Source: Phoebastria nigripes (taxonomy: Eukaryota; Chordata; Aves; Procellariiformes; Diomedeidae). From it: 64,000 nt of DNA. The DNA is taken from contig JAYKAV010003097.1 in the NCBI GenBank assembly GCA_035582835.1, positions 111,052-175,051 of the forward strand, in the 5' to 3' direction. This document shows, piece after piece, positions 1 to 11,242 of this stretch. The position numbers were made by a program, and so were the translations under genes. The number at the start of each line of letters is the position of its first letter. The first letter of the stretch is position 1. The notes under the pieces are model-generated. The model made no database searches, had not been told where the DNA came from, and saw only the letters and a program-made list of their open reading frames with translations.

Positions 1-481
1 CAAGAAGGACATTGAGGTGCTGGAGCATGTCCAGAGAAGGGCAATGAAGCTGGTGAAGGGTCTGGAGAACAAGTCTTATGAGGAGCAGCTGAGGGAACTG
101 GGACTCTTTAGCCTGGAGAAGAGGAGGCTGAGGGGAGACCTTATCACCCTCTACAACTACCTGAAAGGAGGTTGCAGCGAGGTGGGTGTTGGTCTCTTCT
201 GCCAAGTAACTAGCGATAGGACGAGAGGAAGTGGCCTCAAGTTGNGCCAGGGGAGGTTTAGATTGNANATTNGGAAAAATNTNTTNACTGAAAGAGTGGT
301 TAAACATTGGAACAGGCTGCCAGGGAAGTAGTTGAGTCACCATCCTTGGAGGTATTTAAAAGACGTGTAGATGTGGCACTTCGGGACATGGTATAGTGGT
401 GGACTTGGCAGTGTTAGGTTAACGGTTGGACTTGATGATCTTAAAGGTCCTTTCCAACCTAAATGATTCTATGATTCTATG
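1..481 (+). mobile_element. CR1 LINE, 3' end, cut by the window edge (copy a)
   Basis: This is the last ~480 bp of a CR1 retrotransposon. Residues readable from 17 to 331 match the C-terminal end of the CR1 reverse-transcriptase polyprotein, with the family phrases [42 protein letters not shown] and VKHWNRLPGK. After the frame comes the short CR1 3' UTR, with the conserved GATGATCTTAAAGGTCC stem region, and the element ends in two ATTCTATG units. Several N positions lie at 245-284. The frame closes early at about 331 (AAGTAG where sister copies read through), so the copy is dead. Its wording resembles copies b, l and j more than the younger group e, g, k. The 5' extent is unknown because it continues left of base 1. 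Confidence 0.93.
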
Positions 482-3289
482 AAATACAGTTTCTGTTTCT
501 GCTCTAAAGAATTTTCTCCACTAACTTATCTTTTGCATTTCTTTAAGTTTGTAGAAGATTAAGATTCTACTCTTTTTTGTCTTTTCTCTATTCTCTTTCT
601 GCAATTTTAATGAAACATCCCTTTAAGCACTGATCATCTCTCATGGTTTATAAAAAAAAAAAAAGAAAAAGATAACAACTTCCACTTTAGACNTAACCCA
701 AATCTTATCAAAGGTGATAGGAACTATTTCACTGGCTATTTGGTCTAGGTTTGTTAGATAAAGTTTCATGGGGATCTGTGACATATAAAGAGTCAAACAG
801 AACTGATTGTAGCTGTGAAACAGACTTTTCTGGAATTGCAAAACTTAAGCTTTACAATTCACTTTATGTTTCTACAGCAATAAATTAAAGATGATTTCTC
901 TATGAACTGTACTACAAAAGAGTAATAGCTATCTTCTTTTCATTTCCCACTTTACGTGTTAATAGGATCTAATTTCTGCAAGTATATGGAGATACGTTTA
1001 AATACTGAATAAAGTTTTATTTACTCTGTTGTTATTTGCTTTTCATTTAATATTACTCTGTTCTAATTTTACTATGAGCAAAGAATTGCTATAGCAATTC
1101 CAGTATGAGGATATTATTTACATTCAGTTTACCATAGATATTTAACACAACATTAAATATCACCACAAATTGTAAGCATTTTGCAGCATTGAAAGAGACC
1201 GGAATGACTGCATTTTCACTAACAAGATGCAAACTGTGTTTAAAGTCAATTTGATACGGTCAGTTCTCCATTGTATGAAGTATAGCCACAGAATGAAATC
1301 AGCCTGCTAATATTGAAACTGGTGAACACGCTGCAGTTATGGGTCTCGTGTAGCCGTTTTGAGCTGACTTTTACAATCCTTCTTAAACACAACGTGGACC
1401 AAGCATAATTGCTCAGGTGTCTCCATCCCAAGAAGGGATCATTATGTTGGCACGAGGATGAACCCAGTCTAGCTCTATGCATTAATACTGTGCTGCTCTC
1501 AAGATAATAGCTATAAGTACAGGGGACAACAATGCAAGAACTTCTACTGTGCTTTTCAGCCTTCAGGTAATGTTGCACGGACAGGATTTAATAGCTTGGC
1601 CCCCATCCAATGCAAAATAAATAAAAGGGCTTCCAAGCCCAAGTGTAACCAGAAAATGGTACAGCTGCATTTTTATAGCCCTGTGATTAAGCTAATATAC
1701 AGACAGCTCAATATCTTTACTTCTGTGAAACAGTTAATAAGATATACCTCTCACAAATAATTTAGATATTATTATAGCAGGCTTAACATAAAGAGTGGAA
1801 GTATGTATTGAGGCAGAAGTGATTAATAATAGTAACAGAAAAAATAGTAAAAAAATAAACTCTGAAAGTAGAATAAAATAATTTTAAAATAGCTACTATT
1901 TTGTATTGTACAGAAATCTATCATCTCCTTTGATGAATTGCATGGTCTAGGAGTTGTGAATTAAATGCTCCATGTGTGCAAGTTTTCTGTGTTTGGATCC
2001 ACCATGACCCGTGACTTCCAGGAGACTCCCAGTGGGCTTAAAATAAACAAGTGAGAGTTCAGATAGATGATCAGTCTGTCCTTCAGGTAATATCACCCAT
2101 TTCCCCTTGTATGTAAAATGGCCCATCTGTTTTATAGGAATCTATATTCAGAGCTGTTACTAGATTGAAATTTTCATGTTCAAGTTCTGAAGTTAGGGCA
2201 CATAGTGGGAAACTGTGGGTTCATTCCACCCATAAAACAACAAGAATAGGCTGGCCTCCTCTGAAATGAATGTCTTATAATACAGGAAAGGCACAAATTG
2301 ATTTTTTTCCATTTTTAGATGGACTACATAGAATATGCAATTATGAGCAAAAGAAAATAGCAAACATTTTGAGTCCGCTATCAGGGTGACTTTTAGCAAA
2401 ACCTAGTGCATAACATGTGGGAACAATTGTTGAAGTGTATCTGGTCATTTGTTAGTAAAGCCTAGCTACAAAAGCCTAAGCACAGAAATCTTCATTGGTT
2501 CTATCTTGCTAAACTAATAGCTTCCTAATTATATATTTGCCCAATCTGTGTTGTATTGTAAAAGCATCCTGATTACATATATTTTGTTAATAATGGATCA
2601 TCATGGGTTGTTGGGCAAATCCTCGACTTAATGGTCTTTAAAATGTCTGTTGCATTGAAGACACATTAAAAGAAAATTATTACAGCTACAATACGTTATG
2701 ATGTATAGTACAAGTTTATGTAATTACGGATGATGAGAGTTCAACTCACATTCACTGTCTACTCCTAACACTTGTGATTTAAAAGAAATATTAAAAACAT
2801 TGAAACAAACAAAACAAAACAATCTTCCAATAAATAAAAAACAAATTAAAAAATTGAAATCCAGGGCTTTTTTATTCGTGGGTTTTTGGGGTTTTTTTGG
2901 CAGTACTGACAGTGAAATGATATACTGGGTATTTCCAGGATAATAAAAATTTTACAAGATAACCCTCTGATCACCAACTTATACATGACATGCATCATTC
3001 AGAGTAAAGGATGAGCTATTAATTTCATCTTCTGTACTGTTTTTACCCCACAATAAAGGAAGCTAAAATGTAAGTAAGTAATATTTAAAATATATCCCTT
3101 ACAATCACAGGTGCATGGCTTATTCATGTATGAGCAACATCATCTACTTTAAATCTTTTACTGGGGTTCTAGATGTTATTGTGACAGTACAATTGCAATT
3201 ATGGCTAAATTCCAAGTGATTTCTTCTCTACGCTTCATTCTTTTCCTTTTACCAGTAGTTAAATACAGTGCTTCTTTTTGAACGGGTCT
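482..3289. other. AT-rich non-coding DNA, no gene seen
   Basis: I see no exon, RNA gene or recognisable repeat family here. Simple tracts include A-rich patches near 651-670 and 2800-2850 (AAAC-type) and a T/G-rich run at 2871-2901. The short open frames on both strands have no recognisable domain and no coding bias. Confidence 0.6.
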
Positions 3290-5140
3290 AAAGAAAACAA
3301 GAAGGGTTTCTATAAGTACATAGGAGAGAAAAGGAAGACTGGGGAAAATGTGGGTCCATTGCTCAACAAAATGGGGGACCTGGTTACACAGGCAATGGAA
3401 AAGGCTGAGGTACTGAATGCCTTCTTTGCCAGTCTTTACTAGCAAGACCGGTCTTCAGGAATCACAGGTCCCAGAGACCAGGGGGAAATGCTGGAGCAAG
3501 GAAGATCTATCCTTGGTGCAAGAGGATCAGGTCAGGGAATATTTAAGCAGCCTGGACATACATAAGTCCATGGGCACTCATGGGTCGCACAAACCCAATA
3601 CAGATGTACCCACAAGTGTTGAGGGAGCTGGCAGATGTCACTGTGAGGTCACTCTTGATAATCTTTCATCAATTATTGTGACTAGGAGAAGTGCCAAAAC
3701 ACTGGAAGAAAGCAAATGCCACTTCTGTCTTCAAGAAGTGCAAGAAGGAGGACCAAGGGAACTATAGACCAGTCAGCCTCACCTCAGTCCCTAGGAAGGT
3801 GACACAGCAGTTAATCCTAGAAACCATTTCCAGGCACATTAAGGAAAAGAAAGTCATCAGGAGTAGTCAGCATGGCTTCACCAAGGGGAAGTCATGCTTG
3901 ACCAGCTTCATAAACTTCTATGATGGAATGACTGGCCTTGTAGATGAGGTGAGAGCAGTGAATGTTGTCTACCTGGACTTCAGTAAGGTCTTTGATGCTG
4001 TCTCCCATAAGATCTTCATAGAGAAGGTGTTGATGTATGGGCTGGGTGAGCATACAGTGTGGTGCATTGAAAACTGGCTGAATGGCTGGGCCCAGACAGT
4101 GGTGACCAGTAGAATAAAGTCTAGTTGGAGGCCAGTAACTAGCGGTGTACTCCAGGGATGAATACTGGGTCCAGTCCTGTTTAACCACTTCATTAATGAT
4201 CTGGATGATGGGGCAGTGTACCCTCAGCAGATTTGCAGACAACACCAAACTGGGAGGAGTGGACGCTACACCAGAGGGTTGTGCTGCCATCCAGAGGGAT
4301 CTCGAGAGGCTAAAGAAATGGGCCAACAAGAACCTCATGAACACGAACTTCTCCATCAACAAGAAGTGCAAAGTCCTGCACCTGGGGAAGAGCAACCCCA
4401 TGCACCAACACATGCTGGGGCCACCCAGCTGGAAAGTAGCTTGGCAGAAAAGGACCTGGGGGTCCTGGTGGACACCAGGTTGAACATGAGCCAGCAAAGT
4501 GCTGTTGCAGCAAAGAAGGCTGATGGTATCCTGGGCTGCATTAGGCAAAGTATTGCCAGCAGGTCAAGGGAGGTGATCCTTCCCCTTTATTCAGCACTGG
4601 TGAGAACACACCTGGAGTCCTGTGTCAAGTTTTGGACTTCTCAGTACAAGAGAGACATGGGCATACTGGAGAGAGTCCAGCAAAAGGCCACAAAGATGAT
4701 GAAGGGACTGGAGGACCTCTCCTTTGAGGAAAGGCTGAGAGAGTTGGGACCATTTAGCCTAGAGAACAGAAGGCTCAGGAGGATCTTATCAATGTCTATA
4801 AATACCTGAAAGGAGGGTGCAAAGAAGACAGAGCCAGGCTCTTTTCAGTGGTGCCCAGTGACAGGACAAGAGGCAATGGGCACAAACTGAAACACAGGAG
4901 GTTCCATCTGAGTATTGGGAAACACTTTTTAACTGTGAGGGTGGCTGAGCACTGGCACACATTTCCCAGAGAGGTTGTGGAGTCTCTATCCTTGGAGATA
5001 TTCAAAAGCCATTTGGACATGGTCCTGGGCAACTGGTTCTAGGTGACCCTGCTTGAGCAGGGGGGGCTTGGACAAGATGACCTCCAGAGGTTCCTTCGAA
5101 CCTCAACTGTTCCTTGATTCGGTGATTCTGTGATTCTGTG
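3290..5140 (+). mobile_element. CR1 LINE, 5'-truncated 1.85-kb copy (copy b)
   Basis: The copy begins inside the linker between the endonuclease and reverse-transcriptase domains (AACAAGAAGGGTTTCTATAA) and runs through the whole RT region to a 3' tail of GATTCTGTG units ending at about 5140. 5' truncation is the normal outcome of CR1 target-primed reverse transcription. No flanking target-site duplication is visible, as is usual for CR1. The reading frame is broken several times. Its sequence ([22 protein letters not shown]) places it with the older-looking copies a, j and l rather than with e, g and k. Only 370 bp separate it from the minus-strand copy c, so the two 3' tails face each other. 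Confidence 0.95.
3691..5042 (+). pseudogene. Decayed CR1 reverse transcriptase (copy b)
   Basis: The remnant would have encoded the RT part of CR1 ORF2, which primes cDNA synthesis at a nicked chromosomal target. The first open piece (3691-4161) carries RT block 1-3 features: NYRPVSLTSVPRKV, SQHGFTKGKSCLTS and the catalytic block A reading VVYLDFSKVFDAV. It stops at TGA 4159-4161, where the family has a serine codon in the block B phrase [11 protein letters not shown] second piece in another frame (4145-4483) has block C reading FADN instead of FADD, so the second catalytic aspartate is lost. Further frameshifts link pieces at 4216-4809 and 4848-5042. It cannot make active enzyme. Confidence 0.88.
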
Positions 5141-5511
5141 CAACCTTATGATCCCTTCATTTTTACCATAACACCTATAAATTTAAAGCAGTACGATAAA
5201 AATAAATCTCACTTCTTGTTCCCTAAATTTGATCACTTCAAAAATAAAGTGCTTATAAGATGCTTCAGTAATTTCAAATTGTCTTTTCTTAAAGAACATG
5301 ATTTTGAGTTACTGGAGCACTTTGTTGTTATTTATTTAATTAATTAATTTTCAGATTGGAAAGAAATATCACAGAATTCTAGCACATATACTTATTACTG
5401 AGGAGATATTAAAGGAAATATCCTCATGTACTTTTGAAGGATTTGATTCACTAAAGTGACAAATGAAATCTGGCAGAAAACTAAAAAATTGCCCATAGCT
5501 TCACAGTAGTA
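5141..5511. other. AT-rich spacer between two CR1 copies
   Basis: About 370 bp of AT-rich sequence between two convergent CR1 3' tails. It includes a TTAATTAATTAATT-like stretch near 5333-5350. I see no gene or other repeat. Confidence 0.6.
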
Positions 5512-6687
5512 CATAGAATCATAGAATCTATGAAAAAAACAATCTATAGAATGGTTTGGGTTGGAAGGGATCTTAAAGATCATCTAGTTCCAAGCCCCCT
5601 GCCATGGGCAGGCACACCTTCCACTAGATCAGGTTGCTCAAAGCTCCATCCAACTCGGCCTTGAACACTTCCGGGGAGGGGGCATCCACAACTTCTCTGG
5701 GCAACCTGTTCCAGTGCCTCACCACCCTCACAGTAAAGAATTTCTTCCTAATACCTAGTCTAAATCTACCCTCTTTCAGCTGAAAACCATTACCCCTCGT
5801 CCTATCACTAGACTCCCTGATAAAAAGTCCCTCCCCATCTTTCCTGTAGGCCCCCTTTAAGTACTGGAAGGCTGCTGTAAGGTCTCCCCGGAGCCTTCTC
5901 TTCTCTAGGCTAAGCAACCCCAACTCTCTCAGCCTGTCCTCATAGGGGAGGTGCTCCAGCCCCCTTGATCATCTTCGTGGCCCTGCCCTGGGCCCGCTCC
6001 AACAGGTCCATGTCTTTCTTATGCTGGAGGCCCCAGAGCTGAACAGAGTACTTCAGCTGAGGTCTCACAAGAGTGGAGTAGAGGGGGNCAATCACCTCCC
6101 TCGACCTGCTGGCCACGCTTCTTTGGATGCAGCCCCAGATATGACTGGCTTTCTGGGCTGTGAGCGCACATTGCTTGCTCACATCCAGTTTTTCATCCAC
6201 CAGTACCCCCAAGTCCTTCTCCAAAGGGCTGCTCTCAATCCCTTCTCCCCCCAGCCTGTATTGATCCTGGGGGTTGGCCCGACCCAGGTGCAGGCCCTTG
6301 CCCTTGGCCTTGTTGAACCTCATGAGGTTCACATGGGCCCACTTCTTGAGCTTGTCCAGGTCCCTCTGGATGGCATCCCTTCCCTCTAGAGTACCAACCA
6401 CACCACTCAGCTTGGTGTCATCCGCAAACTTGCTGAGGGTGCACTCCATCCCACTGTCTCTGTCATTGATGAAGATATTAAACAGTACTGGTCCCAATAC
6501 GGACCCCTGAAGGACACCACTCGTCACTGGTCTCCAGTCCACCTGGACATCGAGCTGTTGACTGCAACTCTTTGAGTGCAACCATCCAGCTAATTCCTTA
6601 TCCACCGAGTGGTCCACCTGTCAAATTCACGTCTCTCCGTTTTAGAGACAAGGATGTCATGTGGGACAGTATCAAATGCTTTGCACA
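5512..6687 (-). mobile_element. CR1 LINE, 5'-truncated 1.18-kb copy (copy c)
   Basis: On the minus strand this copy runs from 6687 (5'-truncated end, inside RT block A) to a disturbed 3' tail at 5512-5560, where the CATAGAAT units are interrupted by an A-rich insertion. The conserved 3' UTR reads in reverse as GGTTTGGGTTGGAAGGGAT. It is nearly identical to copy f: in the ~120 bases readable next to the 3' tail I see one difference (T at 5571 versus C). This makes it one of the younger copies and a good template for the missing centre of copy f. Confidence 0.95.
5624..6617 (-). pseudogene. CR1 reverse transcriptase C-terminal part, one frameshift (copy c)
   Basis: Reading on the minus strand from 6617, the frame carries RT block B ([18 protein letters not shown]) and an intact block C ([11 protein letters not shown]). 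It then has the thumb and C-terminal region ([42 protein letters not shown]). Near 5945 one extra G in a run of five shifts the frame; the family text continues in the next frame from 5923 to 5624 ([32 protein letters not shown] to LDGALSNLI). The catalytic FADD is kept, but block A is cut by the 5' truncation, so no active enzyme can result. Confidence 0.88.
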
Positions 6688-6939
6688 TATTGTACTTGTT
6701 AGTGTTTTGTAGAAGTCATTACAGGAAACAATGTTATGTAAAGGTGAAAATAAAAAAATTAAAAGAAAGTGTTCTCACCTACAGCTGGCACCAACCCCTC
6801 TCATCAAATCAAATGTTTTAGGCTTTCTTCAAAGCAAAGTAATTTCCTTACAAAATTAATAATACAAAATAATATATTAATACAAAATCTTGAATGCAAT
6901 TTAATATCTTGCCTTGGTTTGCTCACATCTAGAAAATTA

Positions 6940-7475
6940 GATGCAGTTTTTGTCTCTTCATCTCAAAAAGAACAATTTGAACTGGCAAATGTTCAGAGAA
7001 GAACAAAAAGGATGTCCAAAACTATGCAATAACATCTGAATGACAGTATAGTGGGATTCTTCTACCTGAAAAAAAACCAATAGGGATGAATATAATAGAG
7101 GTTTATAAAATCATGAATGGCATAAAGGTAGTGGACAGGGAAATTTATTATCTTTTCTTAGAGGACGCAAGAAGTTAGTAAGATTCAGGTGCACAGCAAG
7201 TAGAGGAAGTTATTACTCATGCAAGAGATAAACTTGTCAAAAGATGTGGATACAAAAAATGTATATGGGTTCAAGGAGGCATTGAATAAGCACTTAAAGA
7301 GAGATCTGATGAGAATTTCACAGTAGATACAACTAATCAGTCTCAGGACTCCCCACGAGGTGAAAATAATGTGAGGCAGGAAGGATACTCACTATGATAC
7401 ATGCTTGCCTCATCATGGTTCTTCCTTAGGCATCTGTTTATGGTTACTGTTTGAGACAAGACACCAATTTGGAGG
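6940..7475 (+). mobile_element. Ancient, highly diverged CR1-type LINE 3' fragment (copy d)
   Basis: About 530 bp still show the order of a CR1 C-terminal coding region plus 3' UTR, but of an older lineage than the other copies. Visible pieces are TCTCAAAAAGAACAATTTGA, then GTTCAGAGAAG, then an ATAGAGGTTTATAAAATCATG stretch corresponding to a VYKIMNG coding phrase. GAGGCATTGAATAAGCACTT follows, and finally GGCATCTGTTTATGGTTACTGT with GAGACAAGACACCAA. This sequence of landmarks is what I recall for old CR1/L3-like elements shared by birds and turtles, whose tail is not ATTCTATG. No open frame remains. Family assignment is from memory of the landmarks and needs a RepeatMasker check. Confidence 0.6.
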
Positions 7476-10209
7476 ATATTATCTAAACAGGTAAATCTGA
7501 TCTTTTGCTCCTTTTTCACAAGTAAACATACTTGGGAACATACATTAAAAAATCACTTTGAATGTGATAACAGCTATTCTGTTACAAGGAAACAGAGCTT
7601 TGCAGCTGCTGATTTATCTTTAATTTTGAAAGAAATATGCCAACCACCAAATGCTAATGGAAAAACCAGTGTCTCTCATTTATAAAGTACTTTTTTTGGA
7701 GAGAGAATGTGAAACCCAAAATCACAAAAAAAATCTTCCAATAAACTTATAAAATCATTGGTTAAGTGCTAACATTCCTTTCTCTTTTTTATATTCCCGT
7801 ATGCTAATATTTACTATCTTTAGTCTGTAGCTGGCCTTTAATGTGATATATATATCAAGTTAATCAGTGGTGAGTATATTTATGCATTTCAAAGCTTTTG
7901 GCACAAGAAATGAGGTACCTGTAGGATTTGCCACAGAGTGGTCCTGCATTGCAATTGCTGGTGTTTGGAGGACAATTCAGCACAGAAGTCTCTGTGGTAG
8001 TTTAGCAAATGTTACTTAGTTTTGCAATTCAAACTATTTCTTCTTTTTCATTTTTTTCATTGTGACATGAATTTAGAAGATATTGTGACCTCTTCTAGAA
8101 AACTGGAATACTTTGACATAACAGACCACCTAGAATCTATGTTGTGTTAGGAATTCATTCATTCAACATCAGTATGATAAAAATATGAGTTTTCTGCTGT
8201 TGCAACTTTCTGCCATAATTGACTTTTAACATCAGTACCCTGCTGATATTGTTTGTTACCGTGCATTTTTAGAGCACTGGTACCAAAAATCACTAGATAG
8301 TATTAGAGTGTGCTGCAAATGAAGACTCAAATCTTCAGATAACCAGAGTACTGTTTATATGCTTACCAGTCACATTTGCATGAAGCATCATGCATGGACA
8401 AAGTTTATTTTTCACACAGTGGGAGCTGTACATAATAAAGAGTGCACATGTTTTTATGCATGCTCTCTTGCAAATATAGAGTTTCTGTTGCATCCCTTCA
8501 TGGGATTTGGTCCCAGAGCCATAACTACATTTCAGTTTTCTAAATGTCAGGCATTAACTTATTTTTAGTTACCAAGTATAAGGGCAAAGAAAAGTGTATA
8601 ACAGCAGTAATTTTTTTTGAAGCTCATATAATCTAAAAATGGACACACAATTTGCATGCCAAGATTTAGCCCAAAGCAAAATTTCATGGATAAATTATAC
8701 AGCCCTAGAAATACTAGGATTATAATGGCAGCAGTGAAATGTTCCTAAGTACAGCAGTACAAACAACGACCAGCTACCATACAGTTTTACTACTTCAGTA
8801 CGAAAGAAACGCTCTGCAACTATCAAATACAAAAATGCCAAGGCAGATTACTATGAATCCAAATGCAGCTTTCAGATAATGTTGTAAGCTATAAAGTCCC
8901 TTCCTTAATTGTGATAATTTGGAACAAATTAGAGATTTTTTCAGGAAGCTATGGTGTAGCCATTCACAGAGCTTTTAAAGTGCTAAATCAAAAATACAAG
9001 TTAAATCTGCTGAGTATGACTTTCTGTTATCTGTCATATTTGCTGGAGAGTCTGAAAAATGGTAAGCCTGAAATTACTGTTTCAAATTCATTAAATGAGC
9101 AGCAGAACCCTTTATTGACCAAGCCCTACCTTTCTGTTGTCTACAAGGACTGCAGCCTCATAAGTAAATTACAATAAACTATACCTAATGTGATAATTAA
9201 GAGATACACATTCCAAAGTCCGCATTTGCATAATCACAAGGAATTAAATGCCCTTAAGATTTTAAGGAAGACCAATGCCACATAATTGACTATTATTCAT
9301 CAATCCAACTTCATAATGTTAAGTATAAATCTATGCTCTTCCAGCCATTATTATCTTATGTAACCAAAGGTAAAACAGATATGTAACTATTATTTTCCTG
9401 TTGTATTTATGAGTGATGGCAGAAAAGGAGATAGAATCACTGTTGTCAGTGCTGTTGTCGTACATATCAAGACGACACTCAAAGAAAACCATCCACTTCA
9501 AGGTTATAACACCCTAGGAAAAAACATTCTTGTCTGCAATACCTTAAAGCTCATATGAAAATATAAAACTGGAAAGGGATTAAAGCGAAGAAAAGAAAAT
9601 ATGAGAAAAGTTTCCATGTTCTGAACCTTTGTGTATGGACTTATTTTGGGGTAGACAGCTGGGAAGGGAAGCAAGAACTGGAGTGCTTAGTCCCCACAGT
9701 TCGTGGCTCCTGGTATGGCACACTGATTTTGTAATTTGTGAGCGTTCAGAAGGCCTGAACAAATGTCTACACATGACTGGGCAGCACAAACATAATAAAT
9801 ATGATAAAGCCTGAGACAATTGGATTCAGCAGAAAAGCTAGTGGAATTCAGTTACATAAATACACGCAGTTAGCAATAAAACTACTGCTAGCATTTATAC
9901 AGCATTGTTATAACAAAAATAACTAAGTTGTTTGCATAACTTTAGAAAGTTGGCTCTTTCTGGTTTATCCAATGTGCAAACAATAAGCAATATCTAGGGA
10001 TTTTTTTATTGCTTATGAAGTAATAGAATTAAACTCAGTGTTTATCCAATGAAACCTTTATTAATTTAAATTTGTCTATTTGTAAGTGCAATAGTCCAAA
10101 ACTAAGTCTATGTTCTGAATGACAGAAATACCAATAAGGATGCCTTCAGAACATGCTCATTTTACTTCCAGAATGACCGATCGATGAAGTCATTGTCACC
10201 AAGCATGCA
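7476..10209. other. AT-rich non-coding DNA, no gene seen
   Basis: 2.7 kb without recognisable exon, RNA gene or mobile element. Short open frames at 8359-8568, 8863-9177 and 9580-9819 show no known domain, and the last two overlap equally long frames on the other strand or stop-rich sequence. A short TATATATA run is at about 7849-7856. Confidence 0.55.
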
Positions 10210-10310
10210 TAAAAAAAAAAAAAAAAAAAAATGTAGAAGAAAAAAAAAAAACCACACAAAAAAAAAAAAAAAAAAAAAAAAAAAAGGAAAAAAAAAGAGG
10301 GGAGAGAAGA
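10210..10310. repeat. A-rich low-complexity tract
   Basis: Three long adenine runs (about 22, 12 and 28 bases, at 10210-10231, 10240-10251 and 10258-10285) are separated by short interruptions and followed by a purine-rich AAAGAGGGGAGAG stretch. No CR1 or gene sequence lies upstream, so it is not clearly the tail of a retrocopy. Length is probably unreliable in the assembly. Confidence 0.9.
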
Positions 10311-11103
10311 GACGAGGGAACAGGTAGCCCATAACACTCTTGCTACTTCATTCTGTAACACTTGCTTTCCTGAGGAAACTAGTACTAGTATTCCCCTGGA
10401 CAGCTCTAGGAGAAAAGTTGTATCTTCATATGGAAAGTTTTCTTTTCTTTATGGTTTGGAAATTACTAAAAGAACAAACATAGGTGGAAACCTAGGTAAT
10501 GTAGGAATCTTTAAAACCTAAGGAACAGAGCCTACAGATTCAGTGATATTAATATTCTCTAGAATTATAATTACAGCAGAAGAAAAAGAGAAAATTAGCA
10601 TACAGTCAACACAAGTCAGTATGTTTCTAGGAGTCATTTGTATTTCTGGAGCATAATCCATGACAAATTCTTTAGCTGTTCTTGATACAATCCTTTTAGA
10701 ATTTCATATTATTTTTAACCAAATAATCCTAAATTAAGTAACAAAACCACAAGCAAAGTGAGCTAAGTAATAACATGTTGTACTTAAATGGCTTTGAAAC
10801 ACAATAAAAATTAGATTAATTTTTATGTCAAAATTCAAATGTCACTTTGGAAAATATTTTTTATTATGAATGTGATTAATATTAGACTTTTTCAAAGATG
10901 GAGCTAACTTTGGAACATCCATAGGCTTTGAGAAAAAATGTAGGGAGAACTATTATTTGCTTCTAGCATCCCAGTTCAGAATAGGTCAGCTTGAGGAGAG
11001 GAAATGGGAAGAATCAGGGAGATAGAGAGAGAAAGATACACGTTGGGGAATTTTTATCGTACCCCTTGAGGCAAATTAAGCACATGTTTGTGCTTAAATA
11101 TGT
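10311..11103. other. AT-rich non-coding DNA
   Basis: No gene, RNA or repeat family recognised. The sequence is ordinary AT-rich intergenic or intronic DNA. Confidence 0.55.
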
Positions 11104-11242
11104 ATTAAAAACAAAAACAAAAACAAAAAAACCTCAAAAACCCAAAAACAAACAAAAAAAACCCAAAACCAAAAAAACACCACCACCACCACCACCAAAA
11201 AACCAAACCAAACCAAAACAAAAAACCAACCAAAACCAATGC
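11104..11242. repeat. A-rich (AAAAAC)n tract with a (CAC)n core
   Basis: This low-complexity block is built of A runs broken by single or double C. A (CAC)6-7 microsatellite sits at 11178-11196 and AACCAAACC-type units follow. It makes an artificial lysine/proline/threonine-rich open frame (10991-11602) that is not a gene. Confidence 0.9.

Noticed and set aside
10210..10310. Poly-A tract as the tail of a processed pseudogene
   Set aside because: No gene-like or LINE-like sequence lies directly upstream, and the tract is broken by non-A insertions.
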